64,000 bases of DNA from Lithospermum erythrorhizon (Eukaryota; Streptophyta; Magnoliopsida; Boraginales; Boraginaceae). Positions 12,113-26,365 of this stretch are shown here, one piece after another. Made by a program: the position numbers and the translations under genes. The notes below the pieces were generated by a model. That model did no database searches and was not told where the DNA came from. It saw only the letters and a list, made by a program, of their open reading frames with translations. The stretch lies in contig JADFUC010000005.1 in assembly GCA_019722365.1 (NCBI GenBank), forward strand, positions 62,001 through 126,000, in the 5' to 3' direction. Positions within the stretch are counted from its first letter, which is position 1; each line of letters opens with the position of its first letter.

Positions 12113-15100
12113 TTTACGCCCCTAGGTTCTCAAAGTTTTAAAGATTTGTTCTTTGAAACTAGTCCTATGTTGCAATGAGGAGCTTAATAGCATAAACTAA
12201 GCTTTCTTTTGCATTGCAACATCACCTCGTGAGCTTCCTTTGACAACAGAAAATCGAGGGTTAGTTGTTGATCTAAACTTGCGCCATGTCATAGACCTGG
12301 CCGAGACATCCGCCTCGCTTTGTTCATCTTTTAGTCCTTCGTGCCTGACATTATCATTGCCGAAGTAAGTGATTCATTTCCTTACTTTTCTTCTCACACT
12401 TTGATGTAATCGGATCTCTTTGTTTTACCATAATTTTACATGCCATTTAATGCTTCCTTTTGATGTGTTACTTTATCGGGTGTTTCTTTCTTTATTCTTT
12501 ACTACATACTTTCAATTTAATCCTAATTCTCAGAGACAACACGTAATGTCATTTTTAGATTATGGCCACTTGACATGGTATCAAGTTACGTGACGTGCCT
12601 ACCTCGAGGATCAACTAAACGTAGTTCAAGAGGGTTTGATCTTTTTAGCCTCATACCAAGGAGGATCGACGCTTATCCTTTTGCTCGTGAGGTCGCAAGC
12701 GCTTATCCTCATGCTCGGGAGCTGCGCCATCCGGCTACCCGTGAGGCATGATCCTCATGCTCAAGAGCCAGCCTCGAGTGTGCTTTTAGAAATAAGTTGA
12801 ACCTCGGCTTCGATCGCTCATGCTTCTTACCCTTGCTTCTAGAGTTTCTTATTTTTCTTGAAGTCTTAACCCGCTGACGGCTTTTCTAAGGAATATGTGG
12901 TAATCGCGACTTAGATACTTTCGTACATTAAATTTTCGAGGCGTGCACTCGCTCCATAACGCTCCGCTACGGACGTATTTATGTACGGGATCGCTTCCAT
13001 GCCACTCAGAAATCCTCTGCCCAATCGCTATTTGGTTTCCGTCCAGAGTAGTCCCGTGAGGGTTTTTTATAGATATATCGCTGATCCCTGGGCCTCTAAT
13101 TCTTCTGTGAGAATAATTATGGCATTTGTGACCTCGTGTGTCCCCGGTTCGCACGCCGACCCCCTGCCTCTTCGCCCTTTCTCCCCTCGAGGCGTAATGG
13201 GAACGCGACATTTAATTTGGCTTTCATTAGCTTCCAAGGACGAAGACCTTTTATTTTCTTGTCAAGCTGTGGGCGTAGCCTCTATTTCAGCGCATTCCTT
13301 TGTTCTCAAGCATCGACCTCGTGGTGTCGCGTGATCTTCATAGTCGCACTTCTCCTTACCCAGGCGACGCTTATTCCACAACGCCTTCGCGGGATGTATT
13401 TTGTATATCGGGTCGCCTCGGTTTTTTCTCGGGAGGAATGATCGGCGATGCCTCGGGCCGGGTAGCCGCTGCCAGAGTTCTCGATATGGTCAACTCATGC
13501 ACATATCGCTGGTCTCGAAGTTCCTACTTCCTCTGAAGCGAAAGATTCATGCTCGGGTCAAGTATCTTTTTGAATTCACGCCCACATGTCCCGCTTCGTG
13601 TCTTTTTTATCGATACGCACGGAGGTTCTCCGCGTGAATCTTTCCTTCATCAAGCTCCCAAGAGCTGCCTGCCTAAGTTAAGGTGCCCCTCGCTTGACGT
13701 GTCCTCATCTTTTCCTCTATGTTAAAAGCAATGCAGGTGTAGATTTTCTCCTTCTCGTGGATTGCTCCATGAATTTCAAGGCAGGTTTTTCCAACTGGGT
13801 CAAAGAGCAAATTTCCTTTGAATCGCATTTGCCCCCAACCCAAGACCGACCTTCTTGATTTTTTGTTCTTGGGGTCGATCGGCCTCAACCCGAGGAATAC
13901 TAAGCCTCGCTTTCTGCCATTTGGATTTGCAGAGCCCTCACCAACCTCCGTTATGTGCTGATTTGTCAAATTGATGGGGGACCCGAAATCCGTGGTTTCA
14001 AAGTATGTCCTAACCCCATGGGGTCAGTTCTTAATGCATTCATCCTCTCTATTTTACCATCTTTTGGATATTGTTCAACCCATGTGCTTTACTTCTCGCT
14101 AACTTCGTGTGGTAGTTATCCCATGACTTTGTCTTTGGATGGATCATATCCTACCTTCGCAGAGGTCTAAGCTGGACCCATGGTTCCATGTTCTATCTCT
14201 GGGTCCTTTCGCGCCACAAAGCCTTTAAGTGGCCACGCCCACCTTTTTTGGCCGGGAGGGTGGTCGCCTTCTCGAGTGCCCGAGCCTAGTCTCTCCTCCT
14301 CCGCTCAGACTGCCGAGATAGTTTTTGAGGCGGTAGCCGCCTCTGGCGCCACACTTTCTTCGCGAGTTGTTCTCCTCCCCGTATTATTCGCATCGGAAAA
14401 GCGGATTCTTCAATTCGCGAATGGATTCTCATCCGATTGATCGCTCCATCCCATCCTTCCAATACTTCAAGCATCGCGAATGTAGAGACGCGATCATGAT
14501 CCAAGGTCTCAGTAGATATTATATTGCGACCTTGCATCTATCACGTGAACCCTATATCACCAAGTGTAGACTTACTCTTTTCCGAGGGTCCGCCTCCCCG
14601 CCTTTAGTTAAACCTTTGAATTATAAATGCTGACTGCTGTAGTCCGTCACTGGAGATGCTCCAAGAATTTCAATGTCCGGAGCGAAGCGACGCTTACGCC
14701 TAATCCTCCATCTACCAAAGATTCTCGCTTATCCGACTTTCGCTCGTTTAGCCCGACACATAGAGTGGTTTATTATGAAAGTACCATCTTCAGTAGGTCT
14801 TCCTCGCCGAACGTGATGGCGAAAGTCCGAGGCTCGTTGAAGCGGCAGAGGACACGTGTCTTTATTTGCGCAAATGCTGAAGCTCCATGTCATATGTGCC
14901 CTTGTTGCTAGCCGCCGAATGCCCCGGGAAGTATTCCTTGCATAATGTAATGAAGTCCCAAAGGCATTCCTTGGATGCAATACGCCGATAGCCGATGACT
15001 CGGTAGTCTATCTTTGCATTTTAGGTTCATTTTTCACCCGGTCAATGTAAGTCTCAGAATCGGCTCTTCTTTCTTTGTTCGTGGCGCTTAGCCCATCATG

Positions 15101-17300
15101 CTAATCGGCCCTTCAGAATGAAGCAAGTCGTCAGAAATTAGCCTGGGCTTGAGCGCAATTCATATATGGGAGGCGTGCTCCAAGTCAAGATACCAAAGGC
15201 TGTTCTTTCTGCGGAAATGATCTAACTGCTTGACCATTTCATCCCTTTAGTCCTAGCATCGGCTGCACGCCTCAACAACAAAGTGGGCTACATGTTGTTT
15301 CTCAATTTCCGCCCATCGGCGTTGGAATTGTGGGATAAATTTTAGGCATCTTCAAGCAGTCTACAGAAGTGATGGCTTTTATATAGGTATATGAAGGTGA
15401 CTCCCAATCTTCATGACCTTTATTTTTCTCAAGATATGCTCCTTCAAGAAGCTACTGAATCATCCCATCTCGGGCCGAAATGATGGAGTTTTTCCCCGTG
15501 TTCCTCATCGGGATCCGCGATGACCCCGGCATCATGGTGGAATTAATACCGCCTCTATCTCCCATTTGTAGAGGGGTCATAGCGCCTCCCTTTTGCTTTT
15601 AGAGGTCGCTTTCAAATGGCTTCTTACTCTATGTTCTCGATCACCATCTTTTTCTAACATCTGCCTGATGTAGTCATCTCTGGCCAATTGGCAAAGATGC
15701 TTTCTACCATCCCCTGCTAGTAGTAAATGACTGCTCTTCTAGGAAGGTAATACCAGCTCATCATCGCCGGTGCTAGGGGAAGTCTACAGAGTCGGCGTAA
15801 CGAGCTGCACTGATCATAGATCCATGTTGTGATCAAGGTAACCACATCAGCTGAGTCCTCCGGCATTCGCTCACCGGTTTCATTTATGTGCCGGTAAGGT
15901 TCTCACCGGCATTAGCCGGGTCGCTTCTCTCATCATGAATTGATCTCGCTTCTCGAGCACCTCGGCAATATCGGGCAATGGAGAGACTTTAGTAGTGGTC
16001 TTTGAAAATATCTCCGACTCGGTCTGTATTTGATGATGGGGCCTCGATGTGACTTTTCTCATTGTAAGAGTTTCTTTTGATACATGGAGGGAGTTAGATA
16101 GTCCTCTTGAAACATCTCGTTGTCAAGCAGCCGATTTGGTATTGACATGGGCCCCACCCGCGCGCTTTCAATGTGATTAGCAAAGAAGAATTTTATTATT
16201 TATGATAAAGGGTAATAAAATAAAAAATCCACCCAGAGGAAAATTCCTCGTTGCATAGATTTTATCAAATCGAAGAGGATCGACTCCGCCCAAACTACGA
16301 GTCCTCGAGCCGCTTGTCGACGATTTGTGAGAGATGTCCGCGCTTTGACTGGAAGTTTGATTTGGATCTTCATGTGCTCGAATTTGGCTCGACTCGTTTG
16401 ATTTGAAGCCGAGCCGAGCTTGGCTCGACTTGACTGGGATTCGATTCAGTACTGACTGACTCGGAACACTCGACTGATTCGATTGGATTTGACTCGTGAT
16501 TTCGGATAGTTCTCCATGCAGTTATGATACGTTAAGTGACGGTCTCGATGACCTGAGACTAGTCTCGATTCCTCGATACGGTCCGAGTTTATGGTTCTTT
16601 TAGCAACAGATTCCATGTCGGGTCAGATGGACTAGATCTCGAAGTCTTGGACTTGACTGGTCTACTTTAGACTTGATTAACTTACTACAAGCATTTGCGC
16701 TGGGACTCTGGCTTGAGTACCGTCAAGGGATTTTGATTTAGTGTTTCACCTGCGCAAGGACTCTTTGCAGAGTCGGATAAGCTTTGGTTTATCTGACGGG
16801 ACTTAGTGCCTCGATATGACACTTGGATTCGAGATAGGACCTCGAGGCCGAATTGCATGCATGGAGAAAGAAGCGCTGCCAGCCAGTTTGCTTCTCAGAT
16901 ATGGCCTTACGGGCGTGTCGGCTGGTAGAGTTGACTTGACGGATACGACCTGTGGGACTTAGCACTTATTTTCGATATAAAAGAAGGTTCGGATTTTTCT
17001 AGGTCAAAACATTTTCATATTGATCCTCGACCTTTTGAGCCTTGATTTCGCACCACACAACTTCCTGGCTGTGGCTGATTTTGGACCACATAACTGTCTT
17101 GATTTTTAAATCCACATAACTTCGAGTCTTCATTTTAAATCTCATGGTTTCTGGGATTCTTCATTTCGAAGCCACGCGCTTTCTGAATATTCCATATGAC
17201 CGATTTTAATCAATAAAATTAGGGGTTTTCTTTAACCCTAATTTTAATTTGACATTTAACGCGAGGTCGCTCGAGAGCCCTATTCGAATTCAAATTTAGG
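12113..17300. other. GC-richer block, probably decayed transposon, family not recognised
   Basis: This is the right flank of the copia insertion. It holds many short overlapping open frames (about 12849-14980, up to 120 codons) on both strands; none shows a motif I can name. On the minus strand around 15200-15290 a coherent charged segment reads DEMVKQLDHFRRKNSLWYL, which looks like the coiled region of a retrotransposon gag, but I cannot place it. At 16280-16700 the sequence is rich in CTCGA and TTGACTCG words. A perfect 11-bp inverted repeat TAAAATTAGGG/CCCTAATTTTA lies at 17214-17246. Confidence 0.35.
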
Positions 17301-18251
17301 GTTTAATTAATGTAGAAAACTCTTATTTTTGACTTCGACACCTACAACATTTCCTGAACCCTTCTCGATCAAGGCTCGATTTGAATTTCTGCGCTCGATC
17401 TTTAACCCTATTTAGCCAATGCGTGACACCTTTTTAGTGGTTTCATTTTTTAATTAATTTGATTAATTGTGATAATCAATTTAATTATTGTTTTTGATAA
17501 ATTTTCGATGTCTACAACATTCACCTCAATTAATTTCACTTGAATGAAATTTTAGCTTACCCTCATCTCAATTCACCTCCCTCTAAAATTTATTATGCCA
17601 TTAAGATATTCGATATTCCATTTAAAAAAAAAGAGTTTTATTATCTTTGCACTCCTGAGTCAACTTAATAATGGGCCTTATCCTGATAAAGTGGGTTTAC
17701 ATCGATATACGTGGCGCTTATTCAGGTCGATGCCCAAATTTTTTGAATCGGAACGACGATTAATATTCATTCATAAACCCGTATAATTATTATGTATATA
17801 ATCAATAAAGTTAATTACTTTTTACATAAATTGAACATAAGTAATTTCTCAAAAGATAACTAATTGGGCTTTGATGTAATCACACGATATCTACAAAAAA
17901 AAATTATAATACAGATTAAACACAAAATATCTCTACTAAGAAATAACACCTAAGCCTTTAAATATACTTAAAGTAGATGCCCAATAATTGATTATGAATT
18001 CTTTACATTCTGTATCGAAGTTGATTTAATATTCCCTTCTTCGGGCTTAATTATGATAGTATTTAGTTATGTACAGTAATTTTTTTTCTTCCAAATTTAA
18101 TAAACACATTGGAGATAGTAAATGAAGTTCATCGGGATTCAAGGAGTCAAACAATCAAATTTTCAATATCTATTTTAAGTTACTAATAATTATAAATCAT
18201 ATTCTAATTATTATAATTACCTCAAATCACATTATAATAACATATTTACTA
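17301..18251. other. AT-rich intergenic sequence
   Basis: I see no gene, RNA or bounded repeat here. The open frame at 17595-17786 has no motif and no supporting context. Confidence 0.6.
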
Positions 18252-18708
18252 GGGTTGAAGATACGTTCGATCGGACATGTTTCCTACCATGTCACCATTC
18301 GATAATACATATTTCAATATGTCACATTCGATCACACATGTTTCAAAAAATATCCCACTTGGTCATTCCGGCATAACGAACGTTAAATTTGACTTTTGGA
18401 GGCAAATTGGCAAAGATAAAATTGGTCAAACACATTTTGTTCATATCAACAATTTTATTTTTGTTCATATTCCCAAAAAAAAACCAGCAACAAGAAAGTA
18501 AATTTGATCCATCATTAAAAAATATGTTTGGACAATATCACCCCTATCAATTTGCCCCAAACAATCAAACTTAACGTTCGTTATGACGGAATAACGACCA
18601 AGTGGGACACTTTTTAAAACACGTGTGATCAAATGAGACGTATTGGAACATGTGTGATTCAATGATGACATGGTGGGAAACATGTATGATCGAACGTGAC
18701 TTTAACCC
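18252..18708. mobile_element. Mutator-type foldback element (MULE-like MITE), copy 2
   Basis: A 457-bp element with terminal inverted repeats of about 140 bp (18252-18395 and 18566-18708). The ends are GGGTTGAAG and CTTTAACCC, and both arms carry CATGTTTC, ACATGT and CACTTGGTC blocks in mirror order. Flanks TATTTACTA (18243-18251) and TATTTAATA (18709-18717) are a 9-bp target duplication with one mismatch. The short spacer between arms has no transposase. The open frames on both strands are by-products of the arms. It is homologous to the element at 219-686. Confidence 0.88.
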
Positions 18709-20182
18709 TATTTAATAATGCTATAATATCAATACACTATACAATAATACATCAAATAATAAGTTGTTAAAAATTAAGAGATAACATATGAAATTAAATT
18801 AAAATAAGACAAATATTCCAACTGAATTGAGAAGGATGTTGTGTTAATAATGATCAAGGGCAAGATAGTTTCTTCATTCACCTCTCCTTTATCATGAGAA
18901 GGCATGGAAAATACTCAAAATAGAAGTACTCAAGTAGACAATCAAATTACATCTCAAGGAGAGCCGAAAAAACACACTAAAAAGTTGCATAGACCATGCT
19001 AGAAATAATAAGACCTCTTTCATGCTCCCACCCCTAGCTTTCCTATTCTTCAAGAGTCACCATTCATGTTATAATAATTTCATTTAAGAAAAAATTACCT
19101 TAAATAATTATTTGACCAATTCGTGGATCTTAATTTTCAACACAATTGCATTTCCACTATTTGACTTTAGAATTTCTATATATTCGAGTATTCAACGGGG
19201 TTATATGGAGTATATCAATAGTATTCTATTTGGATTTTCAATAGTGATTACGTAATCCTTTGGCCCCCGGGATACGATTAATAACGTTATATTTTGCCCC
19301 CATTTAATTACAGACTTTCGGCCCCTCGATAATAATAAGAATACAATTTTTTCGATAAATTAGACGAGAAGTTAGTTTCCGTGATCAAAGACAATAATTA
19401 TATCACTATCGGGACCAGTGCTATTGCTTACCATTTGCGACCAAACGCAACTCGTGCGCCTGTTCATCTCAAACCATTTTGACAATTAACTCATATACTA
19501 TATTACCTTCATCTCTAAAATTTTGACAAGTTTATTTTTTCAATAATGAAAACTTAAAATTTTGTGTTCTTAATTGATGCGCACAATGCAACTTTGATTG
19601 TTATTTGTAAAATAGATTGGAAATATTATCTTCGATATATTTTTATAAAATATTATACAACATATTTAGAAATATTTAAATTTAAAATTTTAAAAAAAGA
19701 CTTATCAAAATTGTAAGTTGGGCGATCATTTATTAGGAATGAAGGGAGTGGCTAGTTATTTAGCTAGATATCGATTTTATTTAGTTTTGTTTATATTTAG
19801 CTAAATATCTAAAAAATTGATGATGTAAACTTTAGCTATATCACAATTCACCCCCTTCTGCATATAGCAAATCATATATCCATCATTTATCTATTCTTTC
19901 CTTTGCATCTATACTATTCTTTCCTTTGCGTATCTTCTCCGTTTAGGAATCAATTTTTTTAAAACAATATGAGCCTTCTTTGAACTTTTGATCTATATCA
20001 TTGATCAACAATAGTTTGTCCAGTTGCGAGATCTCCTTTTTGTTTTCTTAAAATTCTCAATTTTCTCAATCAAATCTATTATATATTCTACCATTATATA
20101 TATGAACCTTCATCCCTAAAAGATATATTAATAGTAAAACATAATCAAATCAAATAATTAGTATCAAATCTAATATATAATA
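18709..20182. other. AT-rich intergenic sequence with one possible MITE
   Basis: No gene is seen. At 19501-19750 the end ATTAGGAATGAAGGGAGT and the opposite TACCTTCATCTCTAAA could be the two ends of a Stowaway-like element, but the inverted match is weak. A short direct repeat TCTATTCTTTCCTTTGC occurs twice near 19890-19930. Confidence 0.4.
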
Positions 20183-20400
20183 CTCCTTTCAATCCATTTT
20201 AATTGACTTTTTTACATATCGAGATAAATATTTGATCTTCAATTAATCTTTAATTATATTATTAAAAATTTAAAAAATTAATATTATGAAAGTGTTTTAC
20301 AAGTAAATTTTATATTTTTTAGAATAAGGAATAATTAATAATTAATGGTCAAAGTTCAATTTTAAAAAGTCAAACGAGAATTAAAGTGAATTGGAAGAAG
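20183..20400. mobile_element. Stowaway-type MITE
   Basis: A 218-bp element. The left end CTCCTTTCAATCCATTTTAA and right end GAATTGGAAGAAG are inverted repeats that extend inward through TTGACTTTTT and AAAAAGTCAA. It is flanked by TA on both sides (20181-20182 and 20401-20402), the target duplication of Tc1/mariner elements. It has no coding capacity, as expected. Confidence 0.82.
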
Positions 20401-20402
20401 TA

Positions 20403-23400
20403 CTTTAATCAATAAAAGATTATACATCTTGTTTTTCAAGGTCAAACAAAACCAACAAATATTTTTCCATACTAATTGACACACATATCATACTAATAGT
20501 AAAATTAGTTGAAAATATAATTTTTAATATATTTCGCTTAATTTCACAAAGGAATATGAACTCAAGCTGGCCTTTTCAATCAAGACTAACTAAAAAAGGT
20601 GCCTTTTTACTCTAGGATCGTGGTCAACCAGAATGCGCTTGTTTTACCATGACTTCAAAGCTGACTTTAATTGCTCCTCTTAACCCAAGATTAGTAAAAT
20701 TCTCAAAAGTTTAAGAGGTTTGTTAAATCTAAAAACCTAAGTCTAAAAGCCAAACCGAATGACCGAAACCGAATTACCTGATCCTAATTACGACCAATAC
20801 GAAAATATTTGTTGCTTTGATAACGCTCAAAGAAAAAGACTTAAATTGAGTTGTTTTCGACAACTTTGCCCCTACTCTTGTCTATTTTACTTATATATTT
20901 AATCATATATTAAATAAATAATACTATACGTATAATTAAATAATAAATTTTATTACTTAGATTATAAATAGTAGTATAAATATAATAATTTGATTAAATA
21001 AATATTAATATATAAATAAATTTTAAATATCATTAAATAAATATTTAAAATTTATAAAAAAATATATAAAATTCAATAAATTGATCAAGCATACATACTG
21101 AAAAATTGGATAATAGCCACAAATTCTTCAATTAATAAGAAAATAACCACTTGTCTTCATTTAAACCTATAATCTGCAGCATATCCCGTTGTTAAAAAAC
21201 GAATATTTAATTATCATCATCTACTAAGCAATCAAAGCTTAGTAAATAAAGGATCTGAGATCATACTCCCTCCATCCGTGGGAGAAACAAAACAAGGAGT
21301 AGCTATTACAATAGCCTGTAATCACCTTGCCAAAGTCTCATAGCCGATTAAAAGCAGCTAACCAACTTATTTATCTAATTTACTTAAATTAGAAGTCACC
21401 TAATATAACCACAAATACATAAGACACCAAATCAACTCAATCAACGGCCATCTCACTACACAATGTTAATATGACAAATAGCCACCAAAACATGTTGGAA
21501 AAAGCCAAATCCACTTCGTTCTCTAGCTTAAGTATTAACAAACTGAAAGATAATTGCAATACAAGATAATACACTAAATAAAATACAAAGAATTAAATTG
21601 AAAATACAAAGCACTAATAAACAACGGCCAAAATAATTGACTCTTCATATTAACAATACAATACATTGAATAAAATATAAAAAAATTAAATTTTGAAAAT
21701 AATACATCCGAGTATTATAAATTGAATGTAAAATAATAAAAATTACAATACGTGATAACGGTATTAAGAACGTAAAGTAAAGAAACGGTAAGAGGTTACT
21801 TCCTTTTAGGGTTAATCAAGAGGAGAACCGTGAAATTATTTGATTAAGAAGTAAAAAATAAGCTAGAAATTTTAACTTAATTTTTGTTAAGGATTTTGAT
21901 AAGTACTAATTTATTAAGCACTAAATAATTCATTAACAAACAAAGCCTTACTAAATTAAGTGCTCAATTAATTAAATTTAAATGCTTAATGAGTTTAACA
22001 AACACTGTATGTCACTACAAAAATATTTCTGCCTCCACCTCACTCCCATCCCAGAACTACCTTAACCCTAATACCCCAATCTTCATTCCCCATCACCAAC
22101 TTTATTGCTAGAATTGGTATCGTAAACATCTTTGACATAATTTATGTTAGAATCATAAATATCCGTAGAATTGATGTATTAATACCATCTTGGATTACTG
22201 CATAATCCACTTAGAAATGGATTACATACCATATGAATAATTTTGAATGAAAATGGACATCAAACCATATGAATAACTTGATAAACATCTTCAATGTGAT
22301 TTTTTATTATTTATTTTTATTATTTCTACTTCATATTAACAGCATAAGATGTAGCACCTAAATAATCATGGTGACGAATGACGCCGGTGGAGAAAACGAT
22401 ATCCTAACTTCGATAATGTATTTAAGTGATCGATACTTGTACTGGTATATGGGTTATAGTAGTTTGACGAAAATAATCCTCCTAGTGATTTAGCCTGTAA
22501 AAATAACCGGATTTACTAGTTGAAACGGTTCCAAGTGTCAAAAAGATAATTTTTTAAATTTAAATATCTATTTAAAATGTTGAAGATTTAGGTATTGATT
22601 TGAAAAGTTCACTTGAGTTCTGATGTCACTGTGAAATTAAGCCAATATATTTTCACCAACGAGGTATTGAGGTAACATACCGTGTTCGTCTAAATGCCTC
22701 AAACGCCGAAATTTATTATACACACATCAAAAACAAGACTTGTTTTCAAGGTGAAGTGACTATTTTTGCCCCTATTTGTGTAAGTGTAAGAGTTGGCCAG
22801 TAAATTATGCCAGAAAGAAAATAGCTATTTCATTATTAAAAAACACTATTTAAAAGCGTGTATTATTGGACTCTCTAAACGTTGTTGTTCCAAATTACAA
22901 AAACTAGGAAACACGAGTTTATATTGTGAGATGACCTAACAAAATCCCAATTGTGTTTTTTCAATCCCAAAATTGATGATTATTATTTATATCTGGGTGA
23001 GCTTCTAAAGTCCACTGACACGGCACTTGTTAGCTCCATCCAAATAACTTAATCCATTTTATTGAACTTCACAATTATTTTTTATGAAAATAGTAATAAA
23101 TAAAATATAGATTCTTACATTATACTGAAATAATATATCAAACAAGTGTTTGATTGAAGAAAGAAATACAAGTATATTAATTGATTAGAGAAAAAACACA
23201 CTTATGTTAGTTAGTAAGAATTAGAACAAACATGCTGACAAAGGATCACGATCCTAATGTAGATCATTTCATTTTTATTTTAGTAGAGTAGCTTCCTTGT
23301 ATAAATAGTAGATTCGTGTAATTTCCAATTAAGAGAAAAATTGAAGATATAATAAGAGAAAGTCACGCAAGCTTAATTTCTCAGACGTTTCAAGAAGCTC

Positions 23401-23689
23401 AAGTCAATTAATTTATACAGATCCTACTCCTATATGTACCTCAAAAAGTACGTAGTAGCTAGGGGATTCTTGAAGGCTTGAGTGGTTTTAAACTTTAAAT
23501 TGCAATTACCAATTAAGAGAAAAATTGAAGAGATAATAAAAATAGAGTTCATGGTGAAAATAAGCTTCCCTCTTTTTTTCTAATTTCCCTTCTTTACTCT
23601 CGCTCAATGTTCTTCCTCAATTTCCCCCAATAAACTCTAACAATTAAATCAATTTCAATTCAATCCAATTAAAGAACAATTGATATGAT
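20403..23689. other. AT-rich intergenic sequence
   Basis: No gene or RNA was recognised. A single Stowaway-like end, ACTCCCTCCATCCGTGGGAG, lies at about 21267. An imperfect direct repeat AATTAAGAGAAAAATTGAAGA occurs at about 23327 and 23511, 184 bp apart, each followed by TAATAA. The rest is AT-rich with no clear structure. Confidence 0.55.
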
Positions 23690-26365
23690 CATCAACGACC
23701 CACCCCAGTCACCTCGATACGTAGAAATATAATCCCGAACACCGTAATCACCAAACCGATGGATCTAATTCGCTTTAAAACTACTGCTTCCTTCAAAATA
23801 TGATTATTATAACATTTCCAAAATAATCACGCTTTTAAAATTTACAATCCATCAAAGCGATATCTAACCAACCAACTCCATATATACAACATATCCCAAA
23901 TAAATAGTAATGCCGCATACAAAAGAAAAGTACTGTACTGTAATACAAATGACAATTGCCTCTATAAGGCTAAAAGTTTGAAAAATAAAGTACAATCAAA
24001 ACATTTGACAACACATCAAAATGACCGCTATGATCCTCTCGCCACCCGATGCTCACCTAGCCACTGAACAAAACTCCTCAAACGCCTCTTTCGCTCAACC
24101 GGCCGCCTCGGCCAACCCGGCACAAACGAAAATGCCGCCCAAAAACTAAAAGTGGGTGTAAGCCGCTGCTTAGTGAAACTTAACACCGGGGTGAAACTTA
24201 AACCATACCCAATAACTTCCACACAAAGAAATTAACATGTGAGTCAAATACGCTGCATATTATGTATATATAACCGGGACTACCTAGCCAGGCCATATAT
24301 TTATACTTTCAAAGAAAATTAATATACACTAATAACATGTAATATAGTAATTTCAATAATGAATACAATTCACTACAATAAAAATCACACCAAACCACAA
24401 TGAAATTACAATCACGCACTACAACAAAAACTATACTCTAGTCATCAATCACTATCCACTAGACACCATCCTGATTCTAATCCCCGATGACATAAGCTCA
24501 ACCTGGGTTAATCTACAACGCCTATAATCAAGTATAAAGCCGATAACCAACGTCTTATACCGCATAGTTATACACAACGCCTTATACCGACGCATAAAGT
24601 CAAGTACACAACGCCTATACCGACGCATAAAGCCGATACACAACGCTTCTTATACCGACGTATAAAGCTGATAATAACGCTTATATACCGAATGTGATAA
24701 AAGCCGAGGCAACAACGTTTTATACCGGACGCATAAAGCCGAGTAAACAACGCTCTTAAAGAGCTAATTTAACCCATAACCATCCTACCTTGTGTCATAT
24801 CTCTAATACTCAAGTCACTATTACATAACTTCTAACTATCACCTCAATAACCATCTCCACTTACTTCCCAAACAATATTCAAGCACACAGCCTAAAACAT
24901 CTCTACAATCGTGTAGCCAAACACAATCACGACAAGTGTCACGTAAATACATAAGTGCCGATAAGGCCATTGTGAATACAACAGCCACAAGGGGCCACAA
25001 ATAAGTGCCGACAAGCCACAGAATACAACAAGCGTCGACAAGTGCCACGTAAATCGAAATATAAGTCGAGTTCAAGCTATTACTTACCTTGCTAAATCTT
25101 CAACGCCACGTAATATAATCACATAATCATATCATGGCTCACACACAAAATGAATCACACACATAATTATGCCAACAATTACATTTAGATATCATTCTCA
25201 ATGCATCATACCACAATAACATGTTCACACAATTTAAAGTAAAGACGCAAAGAACACCCGCGAGATAAGTATCACCTACTAGTTATCACAAAAGTCCTCA
25301 CGAAGAACGCGATAACGAACGTGCCCCCTTCCTTCACGTCAAGCGCCTAACAACAATCTTTAAAGTATACTCAGAACTAATAACACAAATAACTACGCTC
25401 TGTAATAAACATTACCAACTCTAATCGAATGATTTCTAAACGGTTCAACATGCATGTAAACTATCTAATTATAATCCCATCTGACACACAACCTAGTCGA
25501 TCCCCCGTTAAATTTCCATCTTATCACTTTTTCATTACAAATCAACTTATGAGTCATTCTAGTTAATCAACAGTCCCTAATTAACAATCTATACTCCAAG
25601 ATCATTATATCTCAACTTGAAAATATTACTTTTTTCAACCTAACCGCCTTTTAATCAATTTTAAATTACCGATTTAACCTCACAATAGCTTACAATAAGG
25701 TCCCAATTAAACTCCCTACACATTTAAAAGTCTTATAAAATTATCACCCCAAAGTCAACGAAACCTAAAAAGTCAACTCGCCATAACATCCTCAAATGTA
25801 CCTCTAAATCATTTAATTCATCACTTATATACGCCATGAACCCATAACTAACTGGGGATTCATCATAAAATTGAATTACGAAAAGTCAACCGAACGTCAA
25901 CCCTCAAAATCAACCAAAACTCTACTTTCTTACCTCGAAATCAGGAAAGATGTCAAACCTTAACACCGACTCAAGTGACGTTTATATACGCAACAAAACA
26001 AGAATCTTAAGAGAAAAACTTTGTTTTGCTCCCAAGCAGGGTCTCGCCCAAATGAAGAAAGAAGATGATGAAAATTTGTGGTATTTTGAGTGAATAGTGA
26101 TGATAAGCATGGAATGAAATATTTAACCCCTAAGTCACCTAAAACCGCATCTTAGTCTTAAATGAATCTAGCTTATTCGACAACCTAACGATCTAACTTC
26201 CTAACGATCTGTATCCTTTAACTCGAATTATCCTCATTATTACTACTAAATTATAAATGTAACACTACCAAATAATCACAAAAATAATATTATCGAAATT
26301 TACTATCACGGCCCCACCGCCGACCAAAAAATTTAAATTTTTTTTTTTTGTAATTTGCTATTACA
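23690..26365 (-). repeat. long solo LTR, copy A of the TGTAATAACCCG family
   Basis: About 2.7 kb, collinear with copies B (39174-41774) and D (52017-54647, opposite strand). Shared blocks include ACCAAACCGATGGA, ATATCTAACCAACCAACTCC, AATGCCGCCCA and AACTTGAAAATA. On its own strand it starts TGTAATAGCAAATTAC at 26365. The long length and lack of coding suggest a Gypsy-type LTR, though superfamily assignment is inference. No primer-binding site, polypurine tract or polyprotein adjoins it. The open frames at 24028-25075 (-) are within the LTR. Target duplication is unclear. Confidence 0.7.
24490..24755 (-). repeat. minisatellite inside LTR A
   Basis: About seven imperfect units of 31-40 bp built on TATACCGACGCATAAAGCCG plus ACAACGC. 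The same kind of array sits at the equivalent place in LTRs B, C and D. The minus-strand frames here (MCIGFMRRYRR...) show the resulting peptide periodicity and are not genes. Confidence 0.8.

Noticed and set aside
12849..14980. Many overlapping open frames of 70-120 codons on both strands
   Set aside because: No motif, splice pattern or promoter could be tied to any of them. High GC lowers stop frequency, so open frames are expected by chance. Kept only as an unidentified block.
24452..24750. Repetitive protein (MCIGFMRRYRR, GIKRC periodicity) on the minus strand
   Set aside because: The periodicity comes from the minisatellite within LTR A; frames shift between units and the other LTR copies do not keep them.
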